Origin: Planctomycetota bacterium
GTDB lineage: Bacteria; Planctomycetota; UBA8108; JACQVS01
DNA length: 64,000 nt
Reading direction: 5' to 3'
Assembly (NCBI GenBank): GCA_028280485.1
Contig: JANQLS010000048.1
Location: forward strand, 69,577 to 133,576
Positions 9,058 through 17,444 of the stretch are shown here, in pieces. Position 1 is the first letter of the stretch, and each line of letters begins with the position of its first letter. Both the position numbers and the translations under genes were made by a program. The notes beneath the pieces were generated by a model, which made no database searches, had not been told where the DNA came from, and saw only the letters and a program-made list of their open reading frames with translations.

Positions 9058-9109
9058 ACGTTGCTTTATTTGCCTGTCCATTCAAAGTGGCTGAGCAATA
9101 AGTTATTGA

Positions 9110-10438
9110 TTAATGCTCTTGCTCAGAAAACTGGTGAATGAGTAAAGACTCCTCTATCAGCTCTAAAAGGTCTCCTGAAGAATAGGTACTCTCATTTTCA
9201 TCGAGAGATTTTGCTGCCAAACGCATATTTGGAATCAATTTTTCTATATCTCTTCTTGTAGATGATGGGTTGCTTAAATTTGAGAGTCCATTGCAAAGAC
9301 ATTGAATGGCAGTTTCTTTGACGGAAGAGTGTTTATGACCTAGAAGCATTTCTAGGCTATTTAGGATTTCATGCTCCCATTGATTTAAATGAGCCCAAGG
9401 AATACGAAGTTCTGAGTTAAAAAGAGAGCGCTCAATGGCTTTGATCAAATACGGACTTGTACTTTCTCCATACTTCGAGAAGGCATATAAAATACCTTCG
9501 AGAATTTCAAAGTCTTCTTCATTATAGTCTTCGTTTATTTTGACCTTGGTAATTAGGTCGTTAAAGCGTCTCTTGAGTACCGGAAGGTAAGGCTTGATTT
9601 CTTTCCTGAAGACCGGATTTATTGAAAGTGAGCCGATGACTAGGAGGGCGCCGCGAAGAGGTAAATTTTGGTCGCCCTCAAGGGCATCCTTGAGAGCGGG
9701 CACTACGTTATCTATCCAAGGGGGCATAGTCACTCTAAACATAAAAAAGATATCTCCTGAAAGATCTTCATCTATATTAGATAGTAAGATTTTTAATCCT
9801 TGAGCGCCCCTGGAATAGGCTAATACTTCTGCTGCTTCCAGCCGGTCTAAGAATTTTGCATTTTTATTTAGTAGAACAGATTTAAGTTTCTCTATCTTAT
9901 CAGTGTTTCGTTCCTGCCTTTCAATCCAATCAATACCATTGCTTAATAAGCTCATTGGAGAATCATAGTAATGCTCAGATCGAGTGAATGAATTTAAAGG
10001 TGCTGGTCCGCCATCACATGCGCATAGGCTAGGAATTTTGAGAGTTAAATTCGATAGACTTTTAAACGCTTGATTGTGTCCTCGCCTATCCGTTAGCCAA
10101 AGCCCTTTTAACCCATAAAGCTTTGCTACGAGATTCTTTTCTTCAACTAAGTCGTTGAAGACCAAATGAGCATCATCTCGAAGAACCAAACGGGTAAAGG
10201 CCACGGTAGATATAGGAGTGTCACCTCCTTCTCCAATTGCCGAGCATTCGAAGGTGTCAGCTTGAGATAACAATAGATATTCGGGTAAGGTGCGCCAAGG
10301 GGCTTGCTGAATGGAAGATTGACCTTGAACTGATAAATCGCTTAATTTTGAATCTGAAGACAAAGAACAAGAAGTAGCTGAGTGTAGAATGATTAAAACG
10401 AAGATCTGAAAATACTTTGCTGAATTCATTTTGTTCAT
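9110..10438 (-). CDS. HEAT-like repeat lipoprotein
   Basis: A 442-residue lipoprotein. The start MNKMNSAKYFQIFVLIILHS leads to the lipobox SATSC (cysteine at about 24); the second ATG three codons in is an alternative start. The body from about residue 190 is alpha-helical with HEAT-type units (AKFLDRLEAAEVLAYSRG, 'IDNVVPALKDALEGDQNLPL', 'GHKHSSVKETAIQCLCNGLS'). Such repeats form a curved protein-binding surface. The ATG directly abuts the TGA of the upstream gene (TGA|ATG), which implies translational coupling with 10439-10690. The N-terminal part (about 40-150) is not repeat-like and contains the Cys pair in SLCACDGGPA. Confidence 0.8.
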   Translation of the reverse strand: MNKMNSAKYFQIFVLIILHSATSCSLSSDSKLSDLSVQGQSSIQQAPWRTLPEYLLLSQADTFECSAIGEGGDTPISTVAFTRLVLRDDAHLVFNDLVEEKNLVAKLYGLKGLWLTDRRGHNQAFKSLSNLTLKIPSLCACDGGPAPLNSFTRSEHYYDSPMSLLSNGIDWIERQERNTDKIEKLKSVLLNKNAKFLDRLEAAEVLAYSRGAQGLKILLSNIDEDLSGDIFFMFRVTMPPWIDNVVPALKDALEGDQNLPLRGALLVIGSLSINPVFRKEIKPYLPVLKRRFNDLITKVKINEDYNEEDFEILEGILYAFSKYGESTSPYLIKAIERSLFNSELRIPWAHLNQWEHEILNSLEMLLGHKHSSVKETAIQCLCNGLSNLSNPSSTRRDIEKLIPNMRLAAKSLDENESTYSSGDLLELIEESLLIHQFSEQEH

Positions 10439-10690
10439 TCACTTTACTTTGTTTTCAGGAAGTACTTCCAAGCATAAATCTACAATTTGATCAAGTCCGC
10501 CATCATCATTAAGAGCAGGTTGTGATTCCCAATAATTTTTAAGTTCTATGATTTCATTTATACTTTCTTTCGTGGGGTGTCGCTTTAATGCTCTTAAAAT
10601 TTGGTATAACTTTCCATACCGATCGCGTAAAGCCTCAACCTCTTCCCACTTGAGGTTGTTGTTTTCGCTATTCCACCAACCTGGTTTCAA
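10439..10690 (-). CDS. Small soluble hypothetical protein
   Basis: An 83-residue protein with no signal sequence (MKPGWWNSENNNLKWEEVEA). It looks wholly helical, with alternating basic and acidic faces. I do not recognise it. Its stop codon TGA is immediately followed by the ATG of the HEAT lipoprotein at 9110-10438, an arrangement seen in coupled pairs, so it is likely expressed and may act in the cytoplasm in the same process. The gene upstream on this strand is about 90 bp away. Confidence 0.6.
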   Translation of the reverse strand: MKPGWWNSENNNLKWEEVEALRDRYGKLYQILRALKRHPTKESINEIIELKNYWESQPALNDDGGLDQIVDLCLEVLPENKVK

Positions 10691-10779
10691 TTTGGATCCC
10701 TTAATTTTCCAAAAATGAATTTAATGTTTCATGCTAACTTAAGAATTGTGTCTATCCGATTGAGGAATTTAAGAAAGTC

Positions 10780-11589
10780 TCACTCTTCAAATTTTTCTAA
10801 GTTATGTTTCTGAAGAAGCCAATAAGCTTCAGCTGCAATCATGGGCTTTTTGTGTCGAGTTAATACTTTTATTTTCTTAGCTTGGTTATTAGATAGTGCT
10901 GGGGATTCACCTATAAGAATGAGTGCAAGCCATCTGTTCTGCCAATTTTCGTTTTGAAGTTCAGGTAAAAGGGCTTCGACACATTTTTTGGGATGCTTCT
11001 CTTTTATCGATAATATCGCTGGAGATAAAATCTTCAATTTTTCATCACTTGAACGAAAAAACTCTTGGTGAAATTTATGTAACCCCGGAGCAAGTATAGT
11101 AGCAAACTCCCTCAACGGATCTGGCTCCCAAAGAATACGAAGGCTTTCTCGCTTTGACTTCGCGTAATTATCAATCATATCTAAAGGGTGATTGTTATTT
11201 ACGTCTCCGTCAGTCCATTCAGCAGGCATAATTGCAAGCTTCGATGGTTGAATAGTAATTGTGGCGTTTTCTAAATCTTCGATGGCCTTCTCTAAAGTCA
11301 GTATTGAGGAATGGTTTGACTCGGCCCTTCTGTAGATATATTGGAGCTCATAATCGTATCCAATCGCCGATGCTGATAACTGAAATATTTTTTCAAACGC
11401 TGGAAATGAAGAAAGTTTTCCTAATTGGTGCGCAGCTTCTAATTGAGTGCTTTCCGAAGAAGAGTTAAATTCTCTCAGGTACCAGGCTTCTTTGATTTCG
11501 TTTCGGTTTAAATAAATAATGCTAGTAACTATAGTGAGGCAAAGAAAGGTGAGAGTGATCAAGCTCAACTTGGTTTTGTAATGAGCCAT
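10780..11589 (-). CDS. Membrane-anchored HEAT-like protein
   Basis: A 269-residue protein with an N-terminal hydrophobic helix (about 8-26) and no lipobox, then an all-helical body. The opening after the helix, 'EAWYLREFNSSSESTQLEAA' and HQLGKLSSFPAFEKIFQL, is a HEAT-type unit. A final pair (LALILIGESPALS, AAEAYWLLQKHNLEKF) closes the domain. It shares its build with the proteins at 2401-2961 and 22564-24921: one anchor helix followed by a HEAT-like solenoid. It is probably a periplasmic protein-binding module. No partner is evident, and it sits in a run of six minus-strand genes (9110-13389) with gaps of 70-150 bp. Confidence 0.7.
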   Translation of the reverse strand: MAHYKTKLSLITLTFLCLTIVTSIIYLNRNEIKEAWYLREFNSSSESTQLEAAHQLGKLSSFPAFEKIFQLSASAIGYDYELQYIYRRAESNHSSILTLEKAIEDLENATITIQPSKLAIMPAEWTDGDVNNNHPLDMIDNYAKSKRESLRILWEPDPLREFATILAPGLHKFHQEFFRSSDEKLKILSPAILSIKEKHPKKCVEALLPELQNENWQNRWLALILIGESPALSNNQAKKIKVLTRHKKPMIAAEAYWLLQKHNLEKFEE

Positions 11590-11735
11590 CTTTTCAATGA
11601 TCCTAAGAATCGATTTAAATTGAGGTTTTAAAGAGTTCCGCAGCCTTATTTGAGCAGGAAAAAGTGAGTAAGGAAATTAAAAGTTTTAAAGAACTGAACT
11701 TTCCTCTACCAAGTCATCGTTAGAATTCTCGGTGC

Positions 11736-12227
11736 TCACTTTTCCTCCTTAATAACTTCCCTCACGTCATTAAAGAAATAACCGATACCCTTCCAATCTC
11801 CTGAGTCTTCCAAATAGACAACGACGATTTCAAGAATGGCGTCATTCTTTGAAAAAGAAGTTTTGAAGGTGAACCTTACGTACTTACCGGGCGGTGCGTT
11901 ACTTGGGTTGGTCAGTGGCATTTCACTCTCTTTGGTTCTTTTGACCATTTTCCCCAGGGCATCTCGAATTGATTTTATGTTTCCAACCCATTCTTCCCGC
12001 GGACCTTCCTTCTTGAAGAGGGGAGATGCATGATCCCAGCTTTCGCTGTATTTTTCTTCATCCATGAGTTTGAGCCAACTCTTAACACTTTCAAGTGCGG
12101 TAGCCTTTTTGGGTGTATTTTTTACCGGTGCACTTGGTTTGGATTGTTTCGGAGGGGATTTCTTTGGAGAAACCTCAGAGCTACAACTGAGTATAATTAA
12201 ACAGGGAAAGATAAGAAGATATTTCAT
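11736..12227 (-). CDS. DUF4019-family lipoprotein
   Basis: A 163-residue lipoprotein (MKYLLIFPCLIILSC, cysteine at 15) with a Lys/Pro/Ser-rich tether (about 18-42) and a DUF4019 domain (about 45-155). The diagnostic line is WLKLMDEEKYSESWDHASPL followed by 'EEWVGNIKSIRDALGKMVKR', then YVRFTFKTSF and GIGYFF near the end. DUF4019 proteins are secreted or lipid-anchored and have no assigned reaction; the fold resembles NTF2-like domains. Length fits the family plus a tether. The neighbouring minus-strand genes also encode lipoproteins or anchored proteins, so this looks like part of an envelope gene run. Confidence 0.88.
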   Translation of the reverse strand: MKYLLIFPCLIILSCSSEVSPKKSPPKQSKPSAPVKNTPKKATALESVKSWLKLMDEEKYSESWDHASPLFKKEGPREEWVGNIKSIRDALGKMVKRTKESEMPLTNPSNAPPGKYVRFTFKTSFSKNDAILEIVVVYLEDSGDWKGIGYFFNDVREVIKEEK

Positions 12228-12297
12228 GGGATTCCTGGTTAGAGAGGGTGATTCTAAACTCTAAGACATTCGAAATATGAAGCAAGTTAAAGAAAAA

Positions 12298-12891
12298 TTA
12301 TTGTGGAGTTTTAACCGATATTATCAATTCATTGGAAAAAACCTCTCCGTTAAAAGCCTTGGCACCGAAATGATCTTCAAAACGAATCAAGCAATCTTCA
12401 ACAAAAACACCCCCTTCATTCTTAGTCTCTCTTCTAACAATGAGTTTCATCTTAGAGGTTTTTATATCTCTTTTATGTAGACGGTAGCTTTTCTTTCCAA
12501 TTTCATCCTCTTCAAAAAATCCCCATTTAAGTGAGAAATCTTTAGAAACGCTTTCTGAAGGCCTTAAAGTTTGAAAATGATTGGGATAGTCGCGTCGGTA
12601 CAATCCATTCGATCTGAAGCGTCGCTCGACGTAGGGCTCTTCTTGAGGTTCTAAAAAGAAAATAGTGTCTCCTCCCCTTCGTGGTAAACGAACAACCGTG
12701 TCTTCAGTTCCAATGTTCTGAACCGTTAAGGTTAAGATTAATGGCTGAGGGTATTCTACTAATGTTTGTTCCGATGAAAGAGTGAGTTTGATCTTTCCAA
12801 ATTCAGGGTGGTTGTAATTGGAAATAGGTGTCGCGCAACAAGAGGTTACAGATATCGCTAAAGTGAGAAGGGGAATATTGAAGTTTTTCAT
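12298..12891 (-). CDS. Lipoprotein with Ig-like beta domain
   Basis: A 197-residue lipoprotein; the lipobox SVTSC places the cysteine at 18, and a second Cys follows directly. The mature part opens with 'LTLSSEQTLVEYPQPLILTL' and TVQNIGTEDTVVRLPRRGGD. This is the pattern of an immunoglobulin-like domain in which two strands flank a 'VxNxG' turn, as in CARDB-type or BsuPI-like modules. The second half continues as alternating strands. No catalytic motif is visible. It is likely an envelope adhesion or accessory protein. Confidence 0.72.
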   Translation of the reverse strand: MKNFNIPLLTLAISVTSCCATPISNYNHPEFGKIKLTLSSEQTLVEYPQPLILTLTVQNIGTEDTVVRLPRRGGDTIFFLEPQEEPYVERRFRSNGLYRRDYPNHFQTLRPSESVSKDFSLKWGFFEEDEIGKKSYRLHKRDIKTSKMKLIVRRETKNEGGVFVEDCLIRFEDHFGAKAFNGEVFSNELIISVKTPQ

Positions 12892-13014
12892 CGTTTTAAA
12901 CTTAATTTGTATTCATGAGCGCCCATTATTCTATCGGAGCTTTCATTGCGAATCATCTAAAAGGAAGGGAAAAGCTTGTTTGTTGTTAATTCTTCTACGA
13001 TATAGAAATGGATC

Positions 13015-13389
13015 TTACTTTAGGATTCGAAATTTATCTTTGCTCTTACCTGAGCCCCCAAATTTTGCATCTTCGCCTAAGTCTACAATTAGAAAACCAT
13101 CTTCTCCTTTCCAGAATTTGATTTGCTCATAGAGTTGGGGCAGCTCTGAGTTTCTAAATTGGATAACGCTGAGTTCACGATCGGGTTCTTCTTCTCTATA
13201 GACGATGTCTTCTAAAGTTGTCGGCCATTTACCGGATTTATCTTTGTAGGAAAGCACACCACTCTCAATTAAGTTTATTAACATGTCTGGATGGTTGTAA
13301 CAACTTACCGTTGAAATAGTGCTGAGAATAAAAATAGATAGTGGGAGTGAGATCGCGATGAGAATTAAAATGGGTTTAATATATTTCAT
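13015..13389 (-). CDS. Small anchored protein, pseudopilin-like wording
   Basis: A 124-residue protein with one N-terminal hydrophobic segment (about 5-27) ending in VSC. It could be a weak lipobox or an uncleaved anchor. After it comes 'LIESGVLSYKDKSGKWPTTL' and EDIVY. Short phrases like 'YxxxxGxWPxTLEDL' are common in type II secretion pseudopilins and related processed proteins, but the typical GFTLIE cleavage site is absent, so I do not assign it there. The C-terminal third is beta-rich. It is the first gene of the minus-strand run that continues to 9110. Confidence 0.6.
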   Translation of the reverse strand: MKYIKPILILIAISLPLSIFILSTISTVSCYNHPDMLINLIESGVLSYKDKSGKWPTTLEDIVYREEEPDRELSVIQFRNSELPQLYEQIKFWKGEDGFLIVDLGEDAKFGGSGKSKDKFRILK

Positions 13390-13668
13390 GGCCTTGGTTT
13401 GCTCTCTTCCTTAAATGCTTCCTTAAATGTTAGGCAAAATTTCTCTGTTCCTTTATGACGAAAGATATTCCGTTGATGTTTCATAAAACTTTGTTACTAA
13501 TTCCATCTCGTCATTTAAATTGGCGATTCAAAAACGATGCATCTTTTAAGTGATTTTTTAGTTCTTGGTACTGGTTTAACTCTACTTAAAATCACTATTC
13601 AGCAGGGGCTCTTAATCTCCTCATATCGTTAATTATAAGTTTAGGTATTGTTTGTTGAGTTGAATCCG

Positions 13669-14070
13669 TTGAAGAAAAAAATACTTACTCTATTTCTTGC
13701 CGTCAGCTTTATTTCGCTTTTGTTTCTTCCAGAAAAACAAATATGTGGAAGTAAGAATCCATTTATAAGTCGACTTCTTCGGGCTGGTATTGGGCATGGG
13801 CACGGTTGTAAAGGCTGCAAAGCTATTTTCAATCTCACTCACTTAAAAATGATTTTAAAAAGAGTCGAACAGAATCAAAGACAGGGAGAAATGATTAAAA
13901 CCATATTAGAAGAAGAAATGGTTAGACTCTTTGACTATGAATTAGTAATTGGAGAAGAAGATAAAGACGATTATTTTTTAAAAGTCATCATCGAAAACAG
14001 ACGGATAGGTCCCTATTATTTAATGAGAGAGCCGATCGTTATTCGAAGTCCAGAAGGAATAATTAAATAA
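13669..14070 (+). CDS. Short exported protein with GHGHGCKGCK motif
   Basis: The frame is open from a TTG at 13648, but the TTG at 13669 gives MKKKILTLFLAVSFISLLFL, a normal signal/anchor sequence, so I prefer it (133 residues). Neither start is ATG. After the hydrophobic segment comes 'LLRAGIGHGHGCKGCKAIF', a compact His/Cys cluster that could bind metal, then an amphipathic helix (LKMILKRVEQNQRQGEMIKT) and a beta-rich end. I do not recognise a family. Because of the unusual start codon and lack of relatives, expression is only moderately certain. Confidence 0.5.
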   Translation: MKKKILTLFLAVSFISLLFLPEKQICGSKNPFISRLLRAGIGHGHGCKGCKAIFNLTHLKMILKRVEQNQRQGEMIKTILEEEMVRLFDYELVIGEEDKDDYFLKVIIENRRIGPYYLMREPIVIRSPEGIIK

Positions 14071-14132
14071 TGAACTCAATTAGCTTTTCAATGCTTCAAG
14101 AATTCTAATGTCTTCTTTCGACAGTTTTAATT

Positions 14133-14723
14133 TCATTGGGAAAAAAGGTTTTGCAGGCGATTTATGCTAAGTGCAAGGTGAATGGTAGGAGAAAGATATA
14201 TAATTAAGATGAAGAGACACAGTTTGGCAAAAACCTTAAAATTCAATTTTGGATTGTTAGGCCCGATCCAATTTACGTGAATCAGTGTTATGAGCAAAAA
14301 CAGTGACGATGAGATTCCCGTTAGCAGGTATTCAGTTCCTTGCAGAAAGATAGGGCCTTGAGCTCTGAGTGGGTGTACCATTGGCCCAATAATAGAAAAG
14401 AAGCAGTAATCAAAATTGGACCCTGTTCCTGCAAGTGTGAGTCTCCAATAATCTGAATAGGATTCTAAGAAACCTTTACCCCAATACCTTGAAATGAGCC
14501 ACGTCCACCAAAGGAGTCCGAGTGTTAAAGGGATGCAAGCACAGCTGAAGTATTGTTTTCTTTTACCCTTTAGGTAAGGGGTCAGCAGTTCAAAAAGAAC
14601 AACTATGCCCACATATTGAATGCACCAGGGGATAAGGCTTAAATGGATAAAGGAATTACCTGTGGAGTGCGATAAAACCTGTTCTAAATCTTCATATTGG
14701 GTTCGAAAAGGGGCAGTCGTCAT
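14133..14723 (-). CDS. Polytopic membrane protein, N-terminus unclear
   Basis: From the first ATG the product has 196 residues with four to five hydrophobic segments (about 20-45, 55-75, 95-115, 130-155, 172-190). Upstream of that ATG the same frame stays open to a TAG at 14844-14846 and reads HYKYVQALIGFFILLLGGY. That is a good extra transmembrane helix, but the extension has no ATG, GTG or TTG. So either the gene uses a rare start such as ATT, or the start has been lost. No family was recognised. It does not overlap other genes and faces the lipoprotein gene at 14900 across a shared promoter gap. Confidence 0.55.
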   Translation of the reverse strand: MTTAPFRTQYEDLEQVLSHSTGNSFIHLSLIPWCIQYVGIVVLFELLTPYLKGKRKQYFSCACIPLTLGLLWWTWLISRYWGKGFLESYSDYWRLTLAGTGSNFDYCFFSIIGPMVHPLRAQGPIFLQGTEYLLTGISSSLFLLITLIHVNWIGPNNPKLNFKVFAKLCLFILIIYLSPTIHLALSINRLQNLFSQ

Positions 14724-14899
14724 ATAGCCCCCAAGTAGTAGAATGAAGAATCCAATTAAGGCCTGAACGTATTTATAGTGTTTTGGTTTTGAGTCTATCT
14801 GACTTTCCTCATGAATGAATTGATAATAATCGCAGATGTTCTTCTAATGAAACCGTTTTCACGCATCCGTTGGAGATGAGAAACAAACAGGTGAAAGAA

Positions 14900-15349
14900 A
14901 TGAAAATACTCCGCATCATATTTTTTCTTTCTATCCTAATTTCTGTTGGCTGTCAGAGCTCTGGTCAAGTAACCGTTAATCCAGAGAGTTCGGAGTTAAA
15001 AAATAGTTTGTTTGGAACTTGGCAACTCCATTCCACATCATCCTATGGACCTCCAACTCCAGACGCAAAGGAAATCAGATTCTTTGAAGATGGAACGTTT
15101 GAATCAACGTATGAAGGACTGGGATTAACGTTGCTCAGGGCTTATTTAGGGGATTCATCTGTTGGGCCAAAGGTTAAGGGGGTGTATGCAGTGTCAGGTC
15201 GTTGGTACGGAGACTTAGGCATTCATAAAAACCATATTAGTATGACCTACGGGCCAAGAAATAGAGTTTTAAAAATTGACGGCAAGGCTCTTACTCTGGG
15301 TAAATTTGGCGATTCGTATAGAGAGCTTACCTATAATAAAGTGGATTAA
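14900..15349 (+). CDS. Small lipoprotein with lipocalin-like domain
   Basis: The open frame reaches back to a TTG at 14870, but the ATG at 14900 gives the proper lipoprotein signal MKILRIIFFLSILISVGC (cysteine at 18), so I start there (149 residues). The mature part 'LFGTWQLHSTSSYGPPTPDA' followed by EIRFFEDGTFESTYEG has the G-x-W plus 'F.dGtf' pattern of small lipocalin-like or TIGR03067-like beta barrels. The domain continues with a second G-R-W strand and ends 'LGKFGDSYRELTY'. Ligand unknown. It may be related in fold to the protein at 42736-43233. Confidence 0.7.
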   Translation: MKILRIIFFLSILISVGCQSSGQVTVNPESSELKNSLFGTWQLHSTSSYGPPTPDAKEIRFFEDGTFESTYEGLGLTLLRAYLGDSSVGPKVKGVYAVSGRWYGDLGIHKNHISMTYGPRNRVLKIDGKALTLGKFGDSYRELTYNKVD

Positions 15350-15426
15350 ATGGAAGCTGTGAGAGAAGCTTGGGAGGTTGTTCCATCTTTCCCTATGTCT
15401 CATTGCTCAAATTGTTTTAAGAACGA

Positions 15427-15984
15427 ATGAGGAATTTGCAGTTGAGTAAAAAGTTATCACCGGAGCTCATATTAAAAGCCTTAATTGAAAAAGCAGATAT
15501 TGAGATTATTACGAAAGAAATAGTTATTCCCGGAAAGTCCTCAATTGTTGGTTTTTCAAAATTAGAAGAAACTAAAATAAATGTTCAATATGCGTATGAG
15601 TGTCCCATAAATTTGTTACAGGAGGATCTCAAAGAGATCGTTTTGGTTTTTGAAGAGAGTAACGATTTTTACTTCGAAAAAAGCTCAGGATTTGGAGATG
15701 ACCATCTTTATGAAGATTACCTCACCCTTGAAGAGGCTTACGATGAATTCGAATGTCAATATGAAGACTTAGTCGAGGATTGTTGCGAAATCCTTGGGCC
15801 TCGGAAAATTTATGAGCCTCCCGATATCGATCCTGAAGATCGACCTAATTTTCTTGTTTCACGTGGAACCGATTACATGCAAAGTTATTGGCAGGTAGGG
15901 AATAGAGTGGGCTTTGTGAGTCTCAGTCACGAAGATCGAGAATTACCGATTCAATTAGAGATCGGAGCTTTTGATCTATCTTGA
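15427..15984 (+). CDS. Acidic soluble hypothetical protein
   Basis: A 185-residue protein with no signal or membrane segment. It is strongly acidic in the middle (YEDYLTLEEAYDEFECQYED and LVEDCCEILGPRKIYEPPD) and ends 'QSYWQVGNRVGFVSLSHEDR'. I do not recognise it. High acidity, moderate size and cytosolic location are typical of immunity proteins and antitoxins, but this is only a resemblance in character. It follows the lipoprotein gene by about 80 bp on the same strand. Confidence 0.6.
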   Translation: MRNLQLSKKLSPELILKALIEKADIEIITKEIVIPGKSSIVGFSKLEETKINVQYAYECPINLLQEDLKEIVLVFEESNDFYFEKSSGFGDDHLYEDYLTLEEAYDEFECQYEDLVEDCCEILGPRKIYEPPDIDPEDRPNFLVSRGTDYMQSYWQVGNRVGFVSLSHEDRELPIQLEIGAFDLS

Positions 15985-16116
15985 TTGAGTATCCGAGATA
16001 GATAATTTTGTTCTGTATTAGCGATAAAGAGTTTCACTCTTATCCCGGATAGCCGAGCAATGATTTTTAATTTTCACTGATGGTTAAAAGCTATTTGGAT
16101 TTCATCTTAAATCTCT

Positions 16117-16443
16117 TTAAAAGCTCACCCCAGGCTCTCTGAAATCTTCCTCATCGATGGACTGAAAGAAGGTAAAGGGTAAAAGCGCGGTGTCTAAAAC
16201 AAAAGACAGAGGATAATCCGGGAATATAAAAATGCTCACAATTCCAGCATGATGATAAAAGGCTGCCCCAACTAAGTGGGTATCAAACTGAACTCCTGAA
16301 TACATCATGTTGGGTCGATCAGGAACAAAGTGTTTGTAGCCAGCAAAATAGCTGAATTGACTGGCGATGGTTCCACAGCTAGAAAATGAGGAAAGAGATA
16401 GAAGTAGCAGTGTAAGTTTTATTGAGTTCTTAAATCGAGTCAT
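16117..16443 (-). CDS. YceK/YidQ-like (DUF1375) lipoprotein
   Basis: A 108-residue lipoprotein from the ATG at 16443 (MTRFKNSIKLTLLLL). An ATG five codons upstream adds MGCYS and is less likely to be the start. The lipobox SFSSC puts the cysteine at about residue 22, followed by GTI. The mature part has the YceK hallmarks: 'YSGVQFDTHLV' and then FPDYPLSFVLDTALLPFTF, matching the family ending 'D-x-P-L-S-x-x-x-D-T-x-x-L-P'. YceK proteins are small outer-membrane lipoproteins of unknown role. Length agrees with the family. Confidence 0.85.
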   Translation of the reverse strand: MTRFKNSIKLTLLLLSLSSFSSCGTIASQFSYFAGYKHFVPDRPNMMYSGVQFDTHLVGAAFYHHAGIVSIFIFPDYPLSFVLDTALLPFTFFQSIDEEDFREPGVSF

Positions 16444-16458
16444 CGAATAGCAGCCCAT

Positions 16459-16810
16459 TTAAAGGAGTATTTTTCTTTAGTGTAGTTCTCAATGGCTTAA
16501 GGTCTCCCATTGTTTTATGCACTCTTCTTCATTAAATTTGAATCCTGGGTTCTCGAGATTCAAAATCCCTTCGCTCTCGTTGTAATTTTATAACCCTGTC
16601 GCCAGGCTTATGTCTGTAGGATGTTGCTTTTTATATATTTATGACTTTATTTGTCGGAGTTTCTTCCACTTCTTGAGGGTGTTCAACTTCCTAAATACGG
16701 CTTGTTTTAAGAAGTTCACTAGCGTACTTTCTAAAAAGGGGCGAAAATAGTAAGTATGTTGGATTTGTTCCTATGAGTGGGGCTATATAAGAAGTAGAGA
16801 ATCTAAGGTC
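16459..16810. other. Divergent gap, no gene recognised
   Basis: About 350 bp between the YceK-like gene and the Fic remnant. An 8-bp inverted repeat, TTTGAATC at 16537-16544 and GATTCAAA at 16557-16564, with a 12-base loop, is the only structure that stands out. It lacks a T-run and is not an obvious terminator. No frame with coding character was seen on either strand. Confidence 0.4.
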
Positions 16811-17380
16811 ATGATGCTGGATCCAAAGAAGCCTTATTACGATCTTCCCAAGCTACCTCCTGGAAGTTCGATTGAATCACTTGAACTCTACAAGGAACTC
16901 CTCCCTGCTTCCGAAGCCGTTGCCAAGCTCTCAGCAATTGTCGAGCACTTACCGAATCAGAAAGCACTCTACCAAAGTGTGATTTTATTAGAAGCGAAAG
17001 CATCTTCAGAGTTAGAGCAAATCATCACCACAGATGAAAACTTTTTTATTCTCAATCTTATTTGGTTTTCTCGTTGTGTTCGAGAAGCCGCCAATCGGTC
17101 TATTGATCGTGCGAACAGAGTCAGAGAGGCGATGCAAAAATTAAAAACAGAAATTCGCGGACTCGATTCTCGGATGTACTCTCAGGATCTCATCAACACT
17201 TTATTTCTTAGCCCCGTTGTTTTTGCTGAGATGCTGATTCAAAGGTCAGTTGTGGGAAGTCTTTCTACAGCACATCTTCATTTAAAAAAATTAGAATCAG
17301 CCGGACTTCTAAAAAAATCTGACCGGAAATACCATCGCAAGGTTGGGTATTTTAATTTAAGACTCATAGAAGCATTATAG
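16811..17380 (+). CDS. Fic protein lacking its catalytic Fic core
   Basis: A 189-residue protein whose two ends match a class II Fic AMP-transferase of the SoFic type. Residues 8-75 are the N-terminal helical domain ('YYDLPKLPPGSSIESLELYK', LPNQKALYQSVILLEAKASS, ELEQIITTDENFF), including the inhibitory-helix pattern S-S-E-x-E, where the usual N/G after Glu is Q. The text then jumps to ILNLIWFSRCVREAANRSID, which corresponds to the helix after the Fic fold, and ends in the winged-helix domain (MYSQDLINTLFLSPVVFAEM, 'LSTAHLHLKKLESAGLLKKS'). The intervening 170-180 residues, with the HPFxxGNGRxxR active site, are absent. The frame is intact across the junction, so an in-frame deletion is inferred. 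It cannot catalyse AMPylation but may still bind DNA or partners. Confidence 0.85.
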   Translation: MMLDPKKPYYDLPKLPPGSSIESLELYKELLPASEAVAKLSAIVEHLPNQKALYQSVILLEAKASSELEQIITTDENFFILNLIWFSRCVREAANRSIDRANRVREAMQKLKTEIRGLDSRMYSQDLINTLFLSPVVFAEMLIQRSVVGSLSTAHLHLKKLESAGLLKKSDRKYHRKVGYFNLRLIEAL

Positions 17381-17444
17381 GGGGAGATTGAATTAGGTTA
17401 AGTGTGGTTAATCTCGTCATCTTTCATTTGAGATCGGAATTAAT

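Noticed and set aside
16540..16565. tRNA-like arm GGGTTCTCGAGATTC
   Set aside because: No acceptor or anticodon arm can be built around it; only a short inverted repeat remains.
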